Position numbers and translations under genes: made by a program
Shown: positions 52,322 to 61,661 of the stretch, in pieces
Layout: the number at the start of each line of letters is the position of its first letter
Numbering within the stretch: the first letter of the stretch is position 1
DNA from: VXYL01 sp965116935
Lineage (GTDB): Bacteria; Pseudomonadota; Gammaproteobacteria; Pseudomonadales; Azotimanducaceae
Direction of reading: 5' to 3'
Assembly: GCA_965116935.1 (NCBI GenBank)
Contig: OZ220737.1
Location: 3,968,001 to 4,032,000, forward strand
DNA: 64,000 nucleotides
The notes under the pieces: generated by a model
Told to the model about the DNA's origin: nothing
The model's database searches: none
The model's input: the letters and a program-made list of their open reading frames with translations, nothing else

Positions 52322-53302
52322 ATGCACGATCCCATCTACAGGCGCCTGTTCGCGTTCCCGCGCATGGTGGCGGACCTGCTCCGCGCTGTCGGCGAGCCGG
52401 ACTGGATCGACGCCGTCGACTTCGGCGCGCTTGAGGACGTGTCGGCGCAGTATGTTGGCGACGGCGGCCAGCAGCGGCGAGGCGACGCGGTTTGGCGGGT
52501 GCGGTTCCGGAACCGCTGGCTCTACCTGCTCTTGTTGCTGGAGTTCCAGTCCACCATTGATTCGCGCATGGCGCTGCGCAACATCGAGTACACGGCGCTC
52601 CTGTATCGGGAGCTGGGCCGTCGCGGCGAGTTGGGGCCGGTCGGCGAGTGGCCGCCGGTGCTGCCGCTTGTGCTCTACAACGGAAGCGCTCCGTGGACGG
52701 CCCGAAGGGAGATGCGGGAGTTGATCGCACCGGTGGCATTGTCGCTGGAGCCATTCCAGCCGTCGCAGCGCACGCTGGTCCTTGACGAGCAGCATGTGAA
52801 GCTGGACGATTTGCCGGCCGGGAACCTGGTGCGGGCGCTGGCGGGCTTGGAACAGAGCCGGACATCGGTGGACGTGGTTCGGGTCGTGTCTGCGTTGCGG
52901 GAGCTGCTTCAGGCACCTTCAGACGCGGAGCTGGGCCGAGCCTTTGTGGCGTGGATTCGGCACAACATGACGAGGATGGCCCCGGCCGGCACGGAGATCG
53001 AACTGGGGCAGACCTTGGAGGAGGCGACGATGACATTGGCGGAGCGCTGGGCCGAGTGGCCAAAGCAATGGCATCGCGAGGGCGTGGCCGAAGGCCGGCG
53101 CGAGGGTTTGGCGCGAGACCGGGAGCTACTGTGTCGCCAGGTCGCCGTGCGCTTTGGCAGTGCGGCGGGCGAGCGTACCCGTGCACTTCTTGCTGGCGTC
53201 GACGACTGGGACCGCCTGTCCGAAGTGGGCGACCTGGTTGTTCGCGCCGACACCGGCGCCGACTTCCTGCACCGTCTGACCGCCACGGTTCGCTCCGCCT
53301 GA
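52322..53302 (+). CDS. Rpn-family recombination-promoting nuclease (PDDEXK)
   Basis: 326 residues. HDPIYRRLFAFPRMVADLLR and LLLLLEFQSTIDSRMALR match the Transposase_31/Rpn family, with the E-x-Q of LEFQ in the PD-(D/E)xK nuclease core. The C-terminal part (LAERWAEWPKQWHREGVAEGRREG) is the DUF4351-like tail. Rpn proteins cut DNA and promote recA-independent recombination, and some are linked to phage defence. It follows a 240-bp gap holding a short near-repeat (AGCACTCGGCG twice) and nothing else visible. Confidence 0.82.
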   Translation: MHDPIYRRLFAFPRMVADLLRAVGEPDWIDAVDFGALEDVSAQYVGDGGQQRRGDAVWRVRFRNRWLYLLLLLEFQSTIDSRMALRNIEYTALLYRELGRRGELGPVGEWPPVLPLVLYNGSAPWTARREMRELIAPVALSLEPFQPSQRTLVLDEQHVKLDDLPAGNLVRALAGLEQSRTSVDVVRVVSALRELLQAPSDAELGRAFVAWIRHNMTRMAPAGTEIELGQTLEEATMTLAERWAEWPKQWHREGVAEGRREGLARDRELLCRQVAVRFGSAAGERTRALLAGVDDWDRLSEVGDLVVRADTGADFLHRLTATVRSA

Positions 53303-53343
53303 CGCGGCAGGAAAGTTATACCAAAGGCGGTGAGGGGGAACAC

Positions 53344-54075
53344 ATGACCTACCGCACCGCGATCATTGGCGGGACGATGCGGCTTGCTGGGGGGGCCGGC
53401 AAGGCTGTGGGTGAGGAGGAGCTGGCCACGCCCTTTGGCCCAGCTAGTCATGCCGAGGAGTATCCGGGTGCCGATGCGATCTTCGTCAATCGTCATGGCG
53501 TGCGTGGGGAGATTCTTGCGCATCGGGTGAACTACCGGGCCAACATGCACTTCCTGAAGCGTTGCGGGGTGCAGGAGGCACTTGCCGTCTTTGCGGTGGG
53601 GGGGATCGATCGGACGCTCGCGGATGGCGACTTTGCGATTCCCCATGACCTGATCGACTACACCTGGGGGAGGGAGCACACCTTTGCCCCGGAAGAAGGT
53701 GTGCGGCACATCGAGTTTGGTGAGCCGTTCGATGCCTCGGTTCGTGCGCGGATTCGTCAGGCGGCAGAGCGGGCGGGGATCGCGGCGCGGGACGGGGGCG
53801 TGTATGGCGTCACGCAAGGCCCGCGCCTGGAAACGCCGGCGGAGATTGATCGGTTGGAGCGCGATGGGTGCACGCTGGTGGGCATGACCGCCATGCCGGA
53901 GGCGGCGCTGGCGCGGGAGCTGGGCATTGCCTATGCCGGTGTCTGTGTGGTGGTGAACCCGGCGGCGGGGCGGGGCACAGGTGCCATCGACGGGGTGGAC
54001 ATTCGTGCCGTGATTGCGCGTGCGGAGGAGCCGCTAGCGCGGCTCGTAGCCGAGTTCCTCGAGGGCGGCGGCTAG
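53344..54075 (+). CDS. S-methyl-5'-thioinosine phosphorylase
   Basis: A 243-residue purine nucleoside phosphorylase of the MTAP/MTIP group, which salvages methylthio-nucleosides from polyamine synthesis. TYRTAIIGGT is the phosphate-binding start, VNRHG and AHRVNYRANMHFLKRCG form the active-site region, and VTQGPRLETPAEI and VGMTAMPEAALARELGI are classic. Compact size favours the gammaproteobacterial thioinosine form. GAGGGGG precedes the ATG. Its 3' end overlaps the convergent csiV by 42 bases. Confidence 0.85.
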   Translation: MTYRTAIIGGTMRLAGGAGKAVGEEELATPFGPASHAEEYPGADAIFVNRHGVRGEILAHRVNYRANMHFLKRCGVQEALAVFAVGGIDRTLADGDFAIPHDLIDYTWGREHTFAPEEGVRHIEFGEPFDASVRARIRQAAERAGIAARDGGVYGVTQGPRLETPAEIDRLERDGCTLVGMTAMPEAALARELGIAYAGVCVVVNPAAGRGTGAIDGVDIRAVIARAEEPLARLVAEFLEGGG

Positions 54076-55017
54076 CTCTGGCGGCTCCTCAATGGGGTCG
54101 ATCTGCACCAGAAGGCCGAATGCCGGATGGTCGAGGTAGTGCAGTTCGCCGTCGGCCAGGCGGCGGTTTTCCTGCATGAGCGCGAGTCCGCCACTCGGCA
54201 GGGAGCGGGTCAGGAGCACCTCGAACTGGGGATAGGGACGGGCGGTTAGCCTCAGCGTGCCTTCGATCTCGTGTCGTCCGTTGGCGCCTTTCGGCCCTAG
54301 TTGCACCAGCATGGATGTGGCGGAGCGGGGCGGTTCGGCACGTTGCTGCCATGCGCCGGCCGCGAGCACGCGGAATCGGCGGTTGAGGGTGTCGCGAACG
54401 CCTTGCAGCGAACGGAGCCCGGACCAGACTTGAAGCGTCGCTTCGCGCAATTCCTCGTAGTGCGTTTGTGCCTGCTCCCGCGCTTTCGCTTGGGCAAGGG
54501 CCTCCTCGTCAGGTTCCGCCACGGCACGGATGGCGGGTGGGAAGCGCGGCGTGCGGCCATCCTCGAAGCAGGCGTGCAGAGCGGCGGAGTGGAAGTCGTT
54601 GCCGAATGCCGTTACGAGTATGGCGGGCCAGTAGGTGCGCGGCAGAGCAGGTTGCTCACCGATGCCTTCGCAGTCGGGATGGGGGATGGGCTTCATCCAG
54701 GCGGGGCGTTCTGGCCGGCCGGCGGGGGTTTGGAGAACTGGCAATGCCGGCGGCGCGGGGCCGTAGCCGCAGCCGTGCAACGGCTCCTCTCGTGGCGCGA
54801 CGGCGCGGGCGATGGTTTGATTGGGCAGGCGCAGGTGTTCCACTCGACGCATTGGCGCGACGCCGGCGTCGTTTCGCGTGAAGGCAATCATCTCCACGCG
54901 CACCCACAGTGCATCTCGCATGCGTTCGATTTCGGCGGGGAGGGCCGCCGCCGCTGCCGCTGGGCCTGCCAACGTCAGGACGAGGAGGACTGCCCGCGCT
55001 CGAAGAGAACTAGGCAC
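54034..55017 (-). CDS. csiV: CsiV-family peptidoglycan-binding protein
   Basis: 327 residues starting at a GTG that overlaps the mfd stop. A signal peptide (RARAVLLVLTLAGPAAAAAA) indicates export. The family landmark is the C-terminal block with MLVQLGPKGANGRHEIEGTL and an end FGLLVQIDPIEE. In Vibrio CsiV binds peptidoglycan and helps respond to D-amino acids in the wall. Two D-aminoacylase genes elsewhere in the window make this link interesting but not proven. Confidence 0.75.
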   Translation of the reverse strand: MPSSLRARAVLLVLTLAGPAAAAAALPAEIERMRDALWVRVEMIAFTRNDAGVAPMRRVEHLRLPNQTIARAVAPREEPLHGCGYGPAPPALPVLQTPAGRPERPAWMKPIPHPDCEGIGEQPALPRTYWPAILVTAFGNDFHSAALHACFEDGRTPRFPPAIRAVAEPDEEALAQAKAREQAQTHYEELREATLQVWSGLRSLQGVRDTLNRRFRVLAAGAWQQRAEPPRSATSMLVQLGPKGANGRHEIEGTLRLTARPYPQFEVLLTRSLPSGGLALMQENRRLADGELHYLDHPAFGLLVQIDPIEEPPELAAALEELGYEPR

Positions 55018-58000
55018 CCGCGGCGCGGGTGGCCCAGCGACCGGCTTCGGCATCCATGGTTGCAGGGCCGGGCGACGCCTCCTCACGTTCCTCTTTCGGC
55101 GTGAGCCGCTCCACCAGCTCCTCCACGAACTGAAACCGTTGCTCGACTTCCTCCAGCGACCGGGTAACGCGCAGGCGGCTGGTCGATTCGTTGCGGGCAC
55201 CGCCCTGAAGCTGGTAGGTGCCGGGTTCCGCCTGCACCAAACGCACCAGGGCGAGGGCATCTGCTCGTGGCTCTGGGGCAAACTCGAGGCGACCGCCGCC
55301 ACGGCCGACGTCGATGCGGGCGATGCCGATGGCGCCGGCGGCGAGCTTCAGCGCGGTGGTGCGGAACAGGTTGCGGAGCGGATCGGGCAGGAGGCCAAAG
55401 CGGTCGATCATCTCGATCTTGAGTTCGTCGAGGGCCTCCACCGTCGCCGCGTTGCTGATGCGCTTGTACATGATCAGGCGCATGTGAACGTCGGGCAGGT
55501 AGTCGTCCGGTATCAGCGCCGGCACGTGCAGGTTTACGTCGTGGCTGGTATCGAGGGGCTCGGTGAGGTTCGGCGTCGTGCCGGAGCGGATGGCCTTGAC
55601 CGCGCGCTCGAGCATGTCCATGTAGAGGGAAAAGCCGATGGTCTCGATTTGGCCGGATTGGTCATCGCCCAAGAGTTCGCCGGCGCCGCGAATCTCGAGG
55701 TCATGGGTGGCGAGGGTGAAGCCGATGCCGAGTTCGCCGGAGCTCTCGATGGCGTCGAGACGCTTGCGGGCGTCCGGCGTCATCTCGCGCGGATCGGGCG
55801 TCAGCAGATAGGCATAGGCCTGGCGGTGCGAACGGCCCACGCGTCCGCGCAATTGGTGTAGCTGCGCCAGCCCAAAGCGATCCGCACGTTCGATGACGAT
55901 GGTGTTGGCGTTGGGGATGTCGAGGCCGTTCTCGACGATGGTGGTGCAGACGAGGACGTTGACGCGCCGGTGGTAGAAGTCCGTCATCACCCGCTCAAGG
56001 TCGCGCTTCGGCATCTGCCCGTGACCGACGCCGATGCGTGCCTGCGGGGCAAGTTCCTTGATCTCGGCCGCTACCCGTTCGATGGAGCGGATTTCGTTGT
56101 GGACGTAGAAGACCTGGCCGCCGCGGGCAAGTTCTCGGCTGATGGCCTCGGTGACGAGACTGCGCGAACGGCGCATGACGAAGGTCTTGATGGCCAGCCG
56201 TCGCGCCGGTGGGGTGGCGATGATGGAAAGATCCCTGAGCCCGCTCATGGCGATGTTCAGCGTGCGCGGGATGGGCGTTGCCGTCAGCGTCAGCACGTCG
56301 GCTTCGGCTCTGAGGCTCTTCAGGCGTTCTTTCTGCCGCACGCCGAAGCGGTGCTCCTCGTCGATGACGATGAGGCCGAGATTGCGGAAGCGAAACTGCG
56401 CCGATAGCAGGCGATGGGTGCCGATGACAATGTCGAGGCGACCGTTCGCGAGGTCTTCGGCCAGCGCTTTCACTTCCTTGTCTGCGCGCAATCGGGAGAC
56501 GGCGCCGACGCTGACGGGCCAATCCGCAAACCGGTCGGAGAAGGTCTCGAAATGCTGTTGCGCCAAGAGTGTCGTTGGTGTCAGTACCGCCACCTGCTTG
56601 CCGCTCTGCACCGCCAGGAACGCCGCCCGCATGGCCACTTCGGTCTTGCCGAAGCCGACGTCGCCGCAGATCAGGCGGTCGGTGGCGCGGCGGGAGGTGA
56701 GATCCTCGATCACGGCATCGATGGCCGTGGCCTGATCCGGCGTCGCGTCGAAGGGGAACTGTTCGCAGAAGCGTTGGTAGTCGTCCGCGGGGGCTCCGAA
56801 GGCGAAGCTCTCGGATGCCTCGCGGCGGGCGTAGATGTCGAGCAGTTCCGCCGCCACGTCGTGCACCCTTTCCGCAGCGCGCCGCTTGGCCTTGTCCCAC
56901 TGATCGGAGCCGAGTCGATGCAGCGGCGCGTTCTCCTCGCTCGCACCGGTGTAGCGGGAGACAAGATGCAGGGCGGTGACCGGCACATAAACCTTGGCCT
57001 CTTCGGCATACTCGAGGCAGAGGAACTCCATCGGATAGCCGTCGATGGTGAGGGTGACGAGCCCGCGATAGCGTCCCACGCCGTGGTCGAGATGCACGAC
57101 GGGCGCGCCAATGTTGAGTTCGGTCATGTGGCGAATGACGGCGTCTGGGTCCACCCCGGCACGCCGGTTTGCTTCGGCGGCGCTCTCGTGGCGGTGGCCA
57201 AGGATCTCCGTCTCCGTGACGATGGCGATGTCGCCCCGCCAGAGGCCCCTTTCGAGCGGCGCCACCGCCAGCATCGGTCGGCTTGGGTCTTGAGGCGCTT
57301 CGGTGCCGCGCAGAAAATCGCGGATGTCGTCGATCTCGTCGGTAACGATGCCACCGCGGCGCAAGAGGTCGTCGAGATGCGCCCGCCGCCCGGCGCTCTC
57401 GGCGGTTAGCGCGATCCGTGCCGAGGCGTTGCCAACGAAAGCCCGCAGGCTGCGCAGAGGATCGCGCGCACGGTGATTGGCGGCGAGGTCCGGCAGTTCC
57501 CGGCTGGCGAAGTCCACCCGGCCGCGCCGCCGCTCGCCGGTCTTGTCGAGACAGATACGGGCGAAGGGCGCCATCCGCTGGCGTACTTCGTCGCTCGTCA
57601 AGCAGAGTTCGCCGGGCGCAAGAATGGGCCGCTCGATGTCGTGTCGCAGCGATTCGTAGCGCGCAGCCACGTCCGCGAGGTGGCGCGTCACTGCGGCTTC
57701 GGTGTCGTCCTCCACCACCAGCACGGCGTCTTCCGCCAGGTGGTCCGTGAGCACCGACGTGGCTTCGAAGAAGAGCGGCAGGTAGTACTCCACACCCTGT
57801 GAGGCGACGCCCTCGCTCACCTCCTGATAGATCTGGCAGCGGCGCACGTCCACGTCGAAGGTGGTGTGCCACTTGGCGCGGAAGCGGGCGATGCCGGCCG
57901 CATCGAGCGGCACCTCCAAGGCCGGCAGCACGCGCACGGCATCGGTCTCGGCGATGGTGCGTTGGCTGTCGGCATCGAATGTGCGCAGGCTGTCCACTTC

Positions 58001-58567
58001 GTCGTCGAACAGGTCCACCCGCACGGGGTTCGGCGCCCCCATCGGAAAGATGTCGAGCAGCGAGCCCCGAACCGCGAACTCGCCGCGTTCAGACACCGTC
58101 GAAACCGCCCGATAACCCGCCCGCGCGAGCCGTTCGCGCTCGGCGACAAGGTCCAGTGTCTGCCCCACCTCCACTACCAAGGATTGCTCTTGCACGAACC
58201 GCACCGGCGCAAGGCGCTGCACCAGCGTTGCCGCCGTCACCACCAGCACGCCGTGGTGCAGGCGCGGCAGTTCGTGCAGCGTCGCGAGCCGTTCGGAGAC
58301 GATGTCCTGATGCGGCGAGAAGTGGTCGTAGGGGAGCGTCTCCCACTCCGGCAGAGCGTGAACCGGAAGGTCGTCGGGGGCGAAGCAGCCGATCTCTTCA
58401 CGCGCCCGCACGGCGCCCTCCGCGTCTGCGGCGACGCACACGAACAGGCGCCGCGAAGCCGCGGCCAGGTTCGCCAACTCAAGACTGCCGGCAGCGCCCT
58501 GCAGCCCTTGCCAATGGCGGACTGAACGCGGCGCCGGAGCTTCCACTTCCGGTGGGGAGGCTTGCAT
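55010..58567 (-). CDS. mfd: Transcription-repair coupling factor
   Basis: An 1185-residue Mfd (typical 1150) that removes stalled RNA polymerase and recruits UvrA. A UvrB-like N-terminal region (LPEWETLPYDHFSPHQDIV) is followed by the polymerase-interacting CarD-like domain (NIGAPVVHLDHGVGRYRGL) and the SF2 motor (GDVGFGKTEVAMRA near 630, VIDEEHRFGVRQKE, LTATPIPRTLNIAMSGLRD, RGRVGRSHRQAYAY). The TRCF domain ends the protein. The ATG at 58567 matches the family start. csiV overlaps its stop by 8 bases. Confidence 0.97.
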   Translation of the reverse strand: MQASPPEVEAPAPRSVRHWQGLQGAAGSLELANLAAASRRLFVCVAADAEGAVRAREEIGCFAPDDLPVHALPEWETLPYDHFSPHQDIVSERLATLHELPRLHHGVLVVTAATLVQRLAPVRFVQEQSLVVEVGQTLDLVAERERLARAGYRAVSTVSERGEFAVRGSLLDIFPMGAPNPVRVDLFDDEVDSLRTFDADSQRTIAETDAVRVLPALEVPLDAAGIARFRAKWHTTFDVDVRRCQIYQEVSEGVASQGVEYYLPLFFEATSVLTDHLAEDAVLVVEDDTEAAVTRHLADVAARYESLRHDIERPILAPGELCLTSDEVRQRMAPFARICLDKTGERRRGRVDFASRELPDLAANHRARDPLRSLRAFVGNASARIALTAESAGRRAHLDDLLRRGGIVTDEIDDIRDFLRGTEAPQDPSRPMLAVAPLERGLWRGDIAIVTETEILGHRHESAAEANRRAGVDPDAVIRHMTELNIGAPVVHLDHGVGRYRGLVTLTIDGYPMEFLCLEYAEEAKVYVPVTALHLVSRYTGASEENAPLHRLGSDQWDKAKRRAAERVHDVAAELLDIYARREASESFAFGAPADDYQRFCEQFPFDATPDQATAIDAVIEDLTSRRATDRLICGDVGFGKTEVAMRAAFLAVQSGKQVAVLTPTTLLAQQHFETFSDRFADWPVSVGAVSRLRADKEVKALAEDLANGRLDIVIGTHRLLSAQFRFRNLGLIVIDEEHRFGVRQKERLKSLRAEADVLTLTATPIPRTLNIAMSGLRDLSIIATPPARRLAIKTFVMRRSRSLVTEAISRELARGGQVFYVHNEIRSIERVAAEIKELAPQARIGVGHGQMPKRDLERVMTDFYHRRVNVLVCTTIVENGLDIPNANTIVIERADRFGLAQLHQLRGRVGRSHRQAYAYLLTPDPREMTPDARKRLDAIESSGELGIGFTLATHDLEIRGAGELLGDDQSGQIETIGFSLYMDMLERAVKAIRSGTTPNLTEPLDTSHDVNLHVPALIPDDYLPDVHMRLIMYKRISNAATVEALDELKIEMIDRFGLLPDPLRNLFRTTALKLAAGAIGIARIDVGRGGGRLEFAPEPRADALALVRLVQAEPGTYQLQGGARNESTSRLRVTRSLEEVEQRFQFVEELVERLTPKEEREEASPGPATMDAEAGRWATRAAGA

Positions 58568-58851
58568 CGTTCTGCATTCTAACGCCCGCGCAAGGCGCTC
58601 GTGGCATGAGAGCGACGGTCGACGGTCGCTGACGCAAGGCGGCGGGCGTGGTAATCTTCGAACACGGCTCACAGCCTTTTTGGGGATCGACTTACGGTTA
58701 GATGACGCCCAAAAACGCCACCACCTTGCTTGGCATGGGGTTGCGAGTGCACTTGCCAGCAAGGCCGTGGCCGCTTCGGAGACGCCACCGCGCCGACATC
58801 TCCTCTTGGCTCAAGCCGGCATCGAGCAATTCGAGGCACCGGGGGAGAGAA

Positions 58852-59184
58852 ATGAAGCACGCACTTGGACTTGCCATCGCAGCCCTGCTGCTCGCGGCAC
58901 CGGCGACCGCGGACGTCGCCGACGACCTTCAGCAAGCGATCGAACTCGCACGGGAAGGTGACGGCAATGCCGTCAGGATGATGGGGACGGTGCCACGCGC
59001 CTGCAAAGTCCTCCGTCGGGCTGCGAGCGCCGCCGAGGAAGCGGAGGACGCCGAGGCCGTCGAGAACATCGACGTCGCTCTGGAGCACTGCAAGCGGGCG
59101 GTACAGGCACTCAGAAACGGCGATGCAAACCGCGCGACGCGTCGCGTGGAGCACATGATCGCCGCCATCGATGGTAGCGAGTAG
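58852..59184 (+). CDS. Small secreted hypothetical protein
   Basis: 110 residues. A Sec signal (MKHALGLAIAALLLAAPATA) is followed by a helical acidic domain with two Cys (RACKVLRRAA and LEHCKRAVQAL) that could form a disulfide or bind a ligand. GGGGGAG precedes the ATG. No family is recognised. It is divergent from mfd across 284 bases with no other visible feature, and ends 6 bases before the convergent PhyH gene. Confidence 0.7.
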   Translation: MKHALGLAIAALLLAAPATADVADDLQQAIELAREGDGNAVRMMGTVPRACKVLRRAASAAEEAEDAEAVENIDVALEHCKRAVQALRNGDANRATRRVEHMIAAIDGSE

Positions 59185-59190
59185 CGACTC

Positions 59191-60066
59191 TCAGGCGGCC
59201 ACGTAGCCTTGCTCCCGTGACCACACCAAGGGGAACTCCGCGCTGTCCATGCGATCGCCTTCCTTGAGGGTGGGCGACTTGTCGAGGTCCAGCGCCATCC
59301 CTTGGCGTTCCCGGTAGCGGACATCGTCACCAAGGTAGTGAAGCGAAAAGGCGCGTCGGTCTCGGGCGGTGGTGTTGCCGCTCGCGCCGTGCACCGTGTT
59401 GGCGTGGTGGACGATGACGTCGCCGGGCTCGGTGGCGTAATGCACGATGTCGTACTCGGCGTTGCCGCCTTCGATGTCCGGCAGCTTCGGCAAGGGGGTT
59501 CCGTATAGCGGGGTTTGGGTCACGAAGCCGTTGGGGGCATGGGTCTGCCAGCGGTGGGAGCCGCGGACGTACGCCATCATGCCGTTGTCGGCGTTCACGG
59601 CGTCGAGAGGAATCCAGACCGTGCAGCATTTGTCGCCGGTCACGTGGAAGTAGGGCGTGTCTTGGTGGAACGCCGTGCGGTGCAGCGAGCCCGCTTCCTT
59701 CAGGAACAGTTGTTCGCCGTAGAAGTTGATGCGCTCGGATTGCATGAGACTCGCGATCCGCTCCGGCAGCGGCGGCCCGCAGCAAAGAGCGGCCAGCTTT
59801 GGCAGCCGGCGCCAGTTGAAGCTGTTGATGCAGAACCGCCCCATCGCCGACTTGATGTCCGGCGTGACAAACTCCGCGCCACTCGCCTTGATCATCGGCG
59901 CCAGCGCCTGGAAATCCACCACATGGAGCTCTGTCTGATCGGCAGACATCTCCTCCGCGAAGGCCGCCTCGAGCCGTCCAAGCCAGTCGTCGTCAAGGAA
60001 CCCCGGCAGATGCACGACTCCGTCGCGGTGGTAGCGCTGGCGCTCTTCCTCGGTTGCGTCCCTCAA
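59191..60066 (-). CDS. Phytanoyl-CoA dioxygenase (PhyH) family protein
   Basis: 291 residues from TTG 60066, chosen because GAGGGAG precedes it and the family start (EERQRYHRDGVVHLPGFL) follows; the frame remains open to 60156. FHQDTPYFHVTGD gives the HxD pair, and VHGASGNTTARDRRAFSLHY the distal His and Arg. Structurally it is the most typical of the three PhyH genes. It is divergent from the GPH transporter and Rieske oxygenase operon and may act in the same pathway. Confidence 0.87.
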   Translation of the reverse strand: MRDATEEERQRYHRDGVVHLPGFLDDDWLGRLEAAFAEEMSADQTELHVVDFQALAPMIKASGAEFVTPDIKSAMGRFCINSFNWRRLPKLAALCCGPPLPERIASLMQSERINFYGEQLFLKEAGSLHRTAFHQDTPYFHVTGDKCCTVWIPLDAVNADNGMMAYVRGSHRWQTHAPNGFVTQTPLYGTPLPKLPDIEGGNAEYDIVHYATEPGDVIVHHANTVHGASGNTTARDRRAFSLHYLGDDVRYRERQGMALDLDKSPTLKEGDRMDSAEFPLVWSREQGYVAA

Positions 60067-60224
60067 GTTGGTCTCCCTCAGTTTGGTCTCCCGAAAAAGC
60101 CGGGACGAACGGTACACTGCGAGGGACGGAAGGGACAGGAGCCGAGGATGCGCCAAGCGGCTGTGGGTCTCCTGCTCGCAATCATTCGTGCCGCCCTGCG
60201 ATAGACCGACGACAGGGGTGCTTG

Positions 60225-61661
60225 ATGCGACTTGCGTACAACACTCTGGCCTTTGGCGCGTCCGGCACTGCCTTGGGTCTCGTCAGCAACGGCATCGCGT
60301 ACTTCCTGCTCATCTACTACAGTCAGGTGGTGGGCCTGGACCCATCGCTCGCGGGCTTCGCGCTCCTGCTGGCCTTGGTCTTCGATGCGATTTCGGATCC
60401 CCTGGTCGGGCGCTGGTCGGATCACATCAAGAGTCGTCTCGGCCGACGTCATCCGTTGCTGTATGCATCCGTGTTGCTGATTGCGGTCTGCTACTACGCT
60501 CTGTGGGTGCCGCCGGAACTCTCGCAAGCCGGCACGTTTGCGTGGCTGCTGATCTTCACCATCGGCCTCAGGCTGTCGTTGACGATGCATTCGGTGCCGT
60601 TCAACGCGCTCTTGCCGGAACTCGCGCCGGACTACGACGAGCGCACGAGGCTGATGAACTACTCGGTGGGTTCGGCGTGGTTCTTCGGCACGCTCATCTC
60701 GGTGGCCATGTATGCCTGGTGGCTGGCCGACACGCCGGACTACCCAGACGGGACGGGCGTGCTGCGTCGGGCCGGCTACGAAGACGCCGGTGCCGTCGCG
60801 GCGGTGGCGGTGTGCATCTGCCTTGCACTTGCCGCGGCGGCCACCCACCGACACATCCCGGCGCTGGCGAAGCCGCCTTCGCATGCGCAGTCGGGCGGCC
60901 GGGCACTAGCCGAGATGGCGGCAACGCTGCGCGACCGCAACTTGATCATCTTGGTGGCGAGCGCGGCCCTGGGCGCGATTGCCGGCGGAACTTCCAGTGC
61001 GCTTTGGGCATACATGCAGCCTTGGTTCTGGGGCCTTGGCAGCGAGGAGATTCGCACGATCTTGGCGGCGCAGTTGCTGGCGCCGGTTGTCGCGATCGTG
61101 CTGCTGCCCCGCGTCGGCCTCGGCAGCGACAAGAAGCTCAGGATGATCCAGTTCTCCGTGCTCTCAGTTCTGGTTGTCTGTGGGCCGGTGATTGCGGACC
61201 TGATCGGCGCGTTCCCATCGGACGGGCACCCGGCGAGATTCCCGGCCCTGGTTGTGCTTGGCGTGCTGCAGGTGGTCCTTTCGGTGATGACCGGTGCCTT
61301 GGCCGCATCCATGGTGGCGGACGTGGTGGACGCCCGTGCGGTGGCGGTGGGCCGGCGCGAGGAGGGCCTCGTCATGGCGACCCTGTCCTTCGTCGGCAAG
61401 GTGGCGGCAGGGATGGGCGTGTGGCTCGGCGGCTTGGTGCTCGCCGTGATCGACTTTCCGAGCGGGGAAGAGATCGCCGCCCTTGATCGGGACATGGTCG
61501 AACGCCTGGGCTGGTGGTATGGCCCACTGCTGGCCTGCCTCTATGCCGCCTCTGTGGCCGTGTTGCGCTTCTACCGCTTGAGCCGAGACGACCACGTGGC
61601 GCATCTGGAGGCGCTTGAACGGGAGGATGGTGTGGTGCCGCAAGAAGCGAGAGGCAAATGA
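60225..61661 (+). CDS. GPH-family (MFS_2) sugar or solute cation symporter
   Basis: A 478-residue twelve-helix transporter. SNGIAYFLLIYYSQ and DAISDPLVGRWSDHIKSRLGRRHP hold the GPH signature, which differs from canonical MFS. Glycosides, pentosides and hexuronides are typical cargo, but the family also covers other solutes. The Rieske oxygenase start overlaps its stop by ATGA, so transport and oxygenation are likely linked. The ATG at 60225 is preferred to longer frames upstream. Confidence 0.85.
   Translation: MRLAYNTLAFGASGTALGLVSNGIAYFLLIYYSQVVGLDPSLAGFALLLALVFDAISDPLVGRWSDHIKSRLGRRHPLLYASVLLIAVCYYALWVPPELSQAGTFAWLLIFTIGLRLSLTMHSVPFNALLPELAPDYDERTRLMNYSVGSAWFFGTLISVAMYAWWLADTPDYPDGTGVLRRAGYEDAGAVAAVAVCICLALAAAATHRHIPALAKPPSHAQSGGRALAEMAATLRDRNLIILVASAALGAIAGGTSSALWAYMQPWFWGLGSEEIRTILAAQLLAPVVAIVLLPRVGLGSDKKLRMIQFSVLSVLVVCGPVIADLIGAFPSDGHPARFPALVVLGVLQVVLSVMTGALAASMVADVVDARAVAVGRREEGLVMATLSFVGKVAAGMGVWLGGLVLAVIDFPSGEEIAALDRDMVERLGWWYGPLLACLYAASVAVLRFYRLSRDDHVAHLEALEREDGVVPQEARGK

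Noticed and set aside
55995..57872. A 625-codon minus-strand frame inside mfd
   Set aside because: Arg-rich shadow of mfd in another frame with no family resemblance.
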